Source: CAYMOV01 sp964392085
GTDB taxonomy: Bacteria; Oederibacteriota; Muellerivitia; Muellerivitales; Muellerivitaceae
Length of the DNA stretch: 7,580 bases
Direction of reading: 5' to 3'
NCBI GenBank assembly: GCA_964392085.1
Contig: CAYMOV010000113.1
Span: forward strand, 1 to 7,580
Of this stretch, positions 5,609 through 7,580 are shown piece by piece (the first letter of the stretch is position 1; each line of letters begins with the position of its first letter). A program made the position numbers and the translations under genes. The notes beneath the pieces are model-generated. The model ran no database searches, was not told the DNA's origin, and saw only the letters and a program-made list of their open reading frames with translations.

Positions 5609-7121
5609 AAGCTTTCAAAGCGGCGGCCGCCAGCACCTTCTCCGGTGTGGCATCCCGCCACCCGAACAACCCGGTGGGTCGGCCCTGGTTAAGGACCACG
5701 AGCCTGTGGCTCAATCCCATCAGCTCCGGGAGGTCCGAGGACACGAGGATGATCGCGACCCCCTTGGCCGCGAGTTCGCCAATGAGCGCGTAGATCTCGG
5801 CCTTAGCCCCCACATCAATTCCCCGGGTCGGTTCGTCCAGGAGGAGGACCTTGGGTTGGGTCAGGAGCCATTTGCCCAAGACGATCTTCTGTTGGTTCCC
5901 GCCGGACAACTGGTTCGCCTTGGACGCCAGGCTCGGTGTCTTGATGCGGAGGGTTTCGGCCTGCTCCCGGCACTCAGCCTCGATCCTCCCGTGGTCCAGG
6001 AATCCCCCCCTCACGAGCCGTCCCAACACTGCGAGGGAAAGGTTCTCGCCCACCCCCGCTTCAAGGACGAGTCCATAGCGCTTCCGGTCCTCGCTCACCA
6101 GGGCCACCCCGGCGGCGATGGCTTCCCGAGGCGACTGGAAAAGGGGACGGTCCTTCCCTTCCAACCAGAGGGCCCCCTCAGCACGGCTCCTCGCGGCGCC
6201 GAAAAGGGTGGATAGGAGCGCCGTCCGTCCCGCGCCCATGAGGCCGCCGATGCCCAGCACTTCCCCGGCCTTGACCTCGAAGGAAACCTTCTCCACGACA
6301 TGGCGCCACGGGTTGGCCGGGTCCTCCAGGGTCAGACCCCGGACGCCCAACACCACGGCGCCGGTGGGATCCCGGGGACGGGGGTACAGGTCCTTCACTT
6401 CGCGGCCCACCATGTGGGCGATGACCTGGAGCTTTGTGATCCGATCCACCCGTTCGGTCGCCACGGATTTGCCGTCCCGGAGCACCGTGACCCGGTCCGC
6501 CACCTGGAACACCTCCTCCAACCTGTGGCTGATGTAGATGGAGGAAACGCCCTTAGCCTTGAGATGTTTCAGGAAGTTCAGGAGGATTTGGGTGTCGGAT
6601 TCCGTGAGGGCCGCCGTGGGCTCGTCCAACACCAGGATGCGGGCGTCCTTGGAAAGGGCCTTGGCGATTTCGACCATCTGCTGTTGGCCAACCCCCAGTT
6701 CCTTCACCGGACGGTCCAATGCCACATCCAACCCCGCCAACCCCAAGGCCCGCGTAGCCTCCTGGCGCACTTGGGGCCATTGGATGAGTCCCCCCCGGGT
6801 CGGTTCGCGGCCCAACAGGATGTTTTCCGCCACCGAGAGCTCCGGCACCAAGGCCAGTTCCTGGGCGATCAGGGCCAGGCCCTTTTCCTCAGAGTCCCTC
6901 AGGTTATTGAATTGGAGCCGTACCCCATCCAGGGTGATGTCGCCGCCATAGGTCCCTTGGGGGTGGACACCGCAGAGGATCTTGATCAGGGTCGATTTGC
7001 CGGCGCCGTTCTCCCCACAGAGGGCGTGGATCTCGCCCTTCTCCAAGGTGAGGGAAACCCCGTCCAGGGCCCGAACCCCGGGAAAGTCCTTGGTGATGTC
7101 CTTCAACTCAAGCAATGACAA
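5607..7121 (-). CDS. xylG: Xylose ABC transporter ATP-binding protein XylG
   Basis: Cytoplasmic ATPase powering sugar import, with two tandem nucleotide-binding domains in 504 residues, the normal size for XylG/RbsA/AraG. Domain 1 has Walker A GENGAGKST (36-44), Q-loop AQEL (86-89), signature LGVGQQQ (142-148), Walker B ILVLDEPT (162-169) and H-loop His199 in SHRLEE. Domain 2 has the degenerate Walker A GLMGAGRT (293-300), SEDRKRYGL (343-351), LSGGNQQK (405-412) and VLLLDEPTRGID (425-436). Its H-loop position is SSDLPEL, with Asp in place of His. This asymmetry, one canonical and one degenerate site, is normal in the family. The start is TTG at 7121, eight bases after AAGGA; I see no in-frame ATG close upstream. 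It lies 61 bases after the first xylF. Sugar specificity comes from context, since RbsA and AraG look alike. Confidence 0.95.
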   Translation of the reverse strand: MSLLELKDITKDFPGVRALDGVSLTLEKGEIHALCGENGAGKSTLIKILCGVHPQGTYGGDITLDGVRLQFNNLRDSEEKGLALIAQELALVPELSVAENILLGREPTRGGLIQWPQVRQEATRALGLAGLDVALDRPVKELGVGQQQMVEIAKALSKDARILVLDEPTAALTESDTQILLNFLKHLKAKGVSSIYISHRLEEVFQVADRVTVLRDGKSVATERVDRITKLQVIAHMVGREVKDLYPRPRDPTGAVVLGVRGLTLEDPANPWRHVVEKVSFEVKAGEVLGIGGLMGAGRTALLSTLFGAARSRAEGALWLEGKDRPLFQSPREAIAAGVALVSEDRKRYGLVLEAGVGENLSLAVLGRLVRGGFLDHGRIEAECREQAETLRIKTPSLASKANQLSGGNQQKIVLGKWLLTQPKVLLLDEPTRGIDVGAKAEIYALIGELAAKGVAIILVSSDLPELMGLSHRLVVLNQGRPTGLFGWRDATPEKVLAAAALKA

Positions 7122-7182
7122 CGCGTTTATCCTTAAATGGTTCTAGGGACGGCTTGCCATTCCGCGCCACGGTTTCCGAATC

Positions 7183-7580
7183 TCACTTCTTGTAGACGTC
7201 CTGCTTGGAGTGGTATCCATCCGCGATCACCGTGGAGTCCATGTTGGTCTGGTCCACTTGGACGGGCCTCAGGAGGATGGAGGGCACGTCCTTGAAGCCG
7301 TTGTTGACCGGGGATGTCTTGTCCGCCAATTGTTGTTTGCGGGCCAGGGCTACGGCGGCCTCGGCGGCCTTCTCCGCGAGCTTGCGGATCGGTTTATACA
7401 CCGTCATGCTTTGGGTGCCCGCCACGACCCGTTGGCAGCCCGCCAGGTCCGCGTCCTGGCCCGACACCAGCACCCGACCCGCCAATTTCTGCTCGGCGAG
7501 GGCCTGGATGGCCCCCCCAGCGGTCCCGTCGTTGGATACCACCACGGCGTCCACGCGGTTATGGTTGAGGGTGAGGGCGT
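7183..7580 (-). CDS. xylF: First XylF-type xylose-binding protein, 5' part outside window
   Basis: Only the last 132 codons lie in the window; the signal peptide and first lobe are beyond the right edge. The visible part is the second sugar-binding lobe: VSNDGTAGGAIQAL, SGQDADLAGCQR, TQSMTVYKP, NNGFKDVPS and STVIADGYH, all close to E. coli XylF. It keeps the Asn of SND (codon 7531-7533), matching E. coli Asn196, as well as the Asp of GQD and the Lys of VYKP, so it looks like a conventional xylose binder. Over the 74-residue stretch beginning VDAVV it matches the second xylF of this window at 59 positions by hand count. It is the standard xylF of an xylF-xylG-xylH operon, and its promoter is outside the window. 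The protein ends DVYKK and lacks the tail seen on the paralogue. Confidence 0.93.
   Translation of the reverse strand, partial: ALTLNHNRVDAVVVSNDGTAGGAIQALAEQKLAGRVLVSGQDADLAGCQRVVAGTQSMTVYKPIRKLAEKAAEAAVALARKQQLADKTSPVNNGFKDVPSILLRPVQVDQTNMDSTVIADGYHSKQDVYKK

Noticed and set aside
6300..7118. Plus-strand open frame of 272 codons
   Set aside because: Antisense shadow of xylG, where all ABC ATPase motifs are on the minus strand.

Overview
The window is a GC-rich bacterial D-xylose uptake and utilisation locus, with every gene on the minus strand. In transcription order (right to left) it holds: the 3' end of a XylF-type xylose-binding protein; the ABC ATPase XylG; the permease XylH; a second, complete XylF-type lipoprotein; a small two-helix membrane protein of unknown function; a terminator; a promoter region with three CCGG-centred operator-like palindromes; a class I xylose isomerase, XylA; and the 5' part of a LacI-family repressor that runs off the left edge. 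No xylulokinase (xylB) lies inside the window. The sequence is a draft scaffold, because a run of exactly 100 N breaks the small membrane-protein gene. The lineage cannot be named from this window. The short, actinobacterial/thermophile-like XylA paired with a LacI-type regulator and a lipoprotein XylF only suggests something other than an enteric bacterium.

The genes fit one pathway. Lipid-anchored XylF proteins capture xylose, XylG and XylH import it with ATP hydrolysis, and XylA isomerises it to xylulose. The LacI-family protein encoded just downstream is the obvious candidate for binding the three operators at the xylA promoter. One palindrome overlaps the proposed -35 box, one the start point, and one lies further upstream. 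The terminator at 2402-2426 separates the transport transcript from the xylA transcript.

Points that deserve attention: (1) the transporter has two binding-protein paralogues, and the complete one has Tyr where E. coli XylF has the xylose-contacting Asn196, and Tyr in place of Asn136; (2) the N gap is an assembly artefact flanked by an identical 55-bp overlap, and collapsing it restores one 166-codon gene; (3) two intergenic regions carry inverted arrays of degenerate short tandem repeats, with a 9-nt period upstream of the lacI-type gene and a 7-nt period between xylG and xylH. I found no CRISPR array, transposase, tRNA or rRNA. No gene-free stretch exceeds 300 bases; the longest is the 204-base leader of the second xylF. 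I do not see evidence for a wholly new system. The least explained elements are the small membrane protein in the operon and the two repeat arrays.
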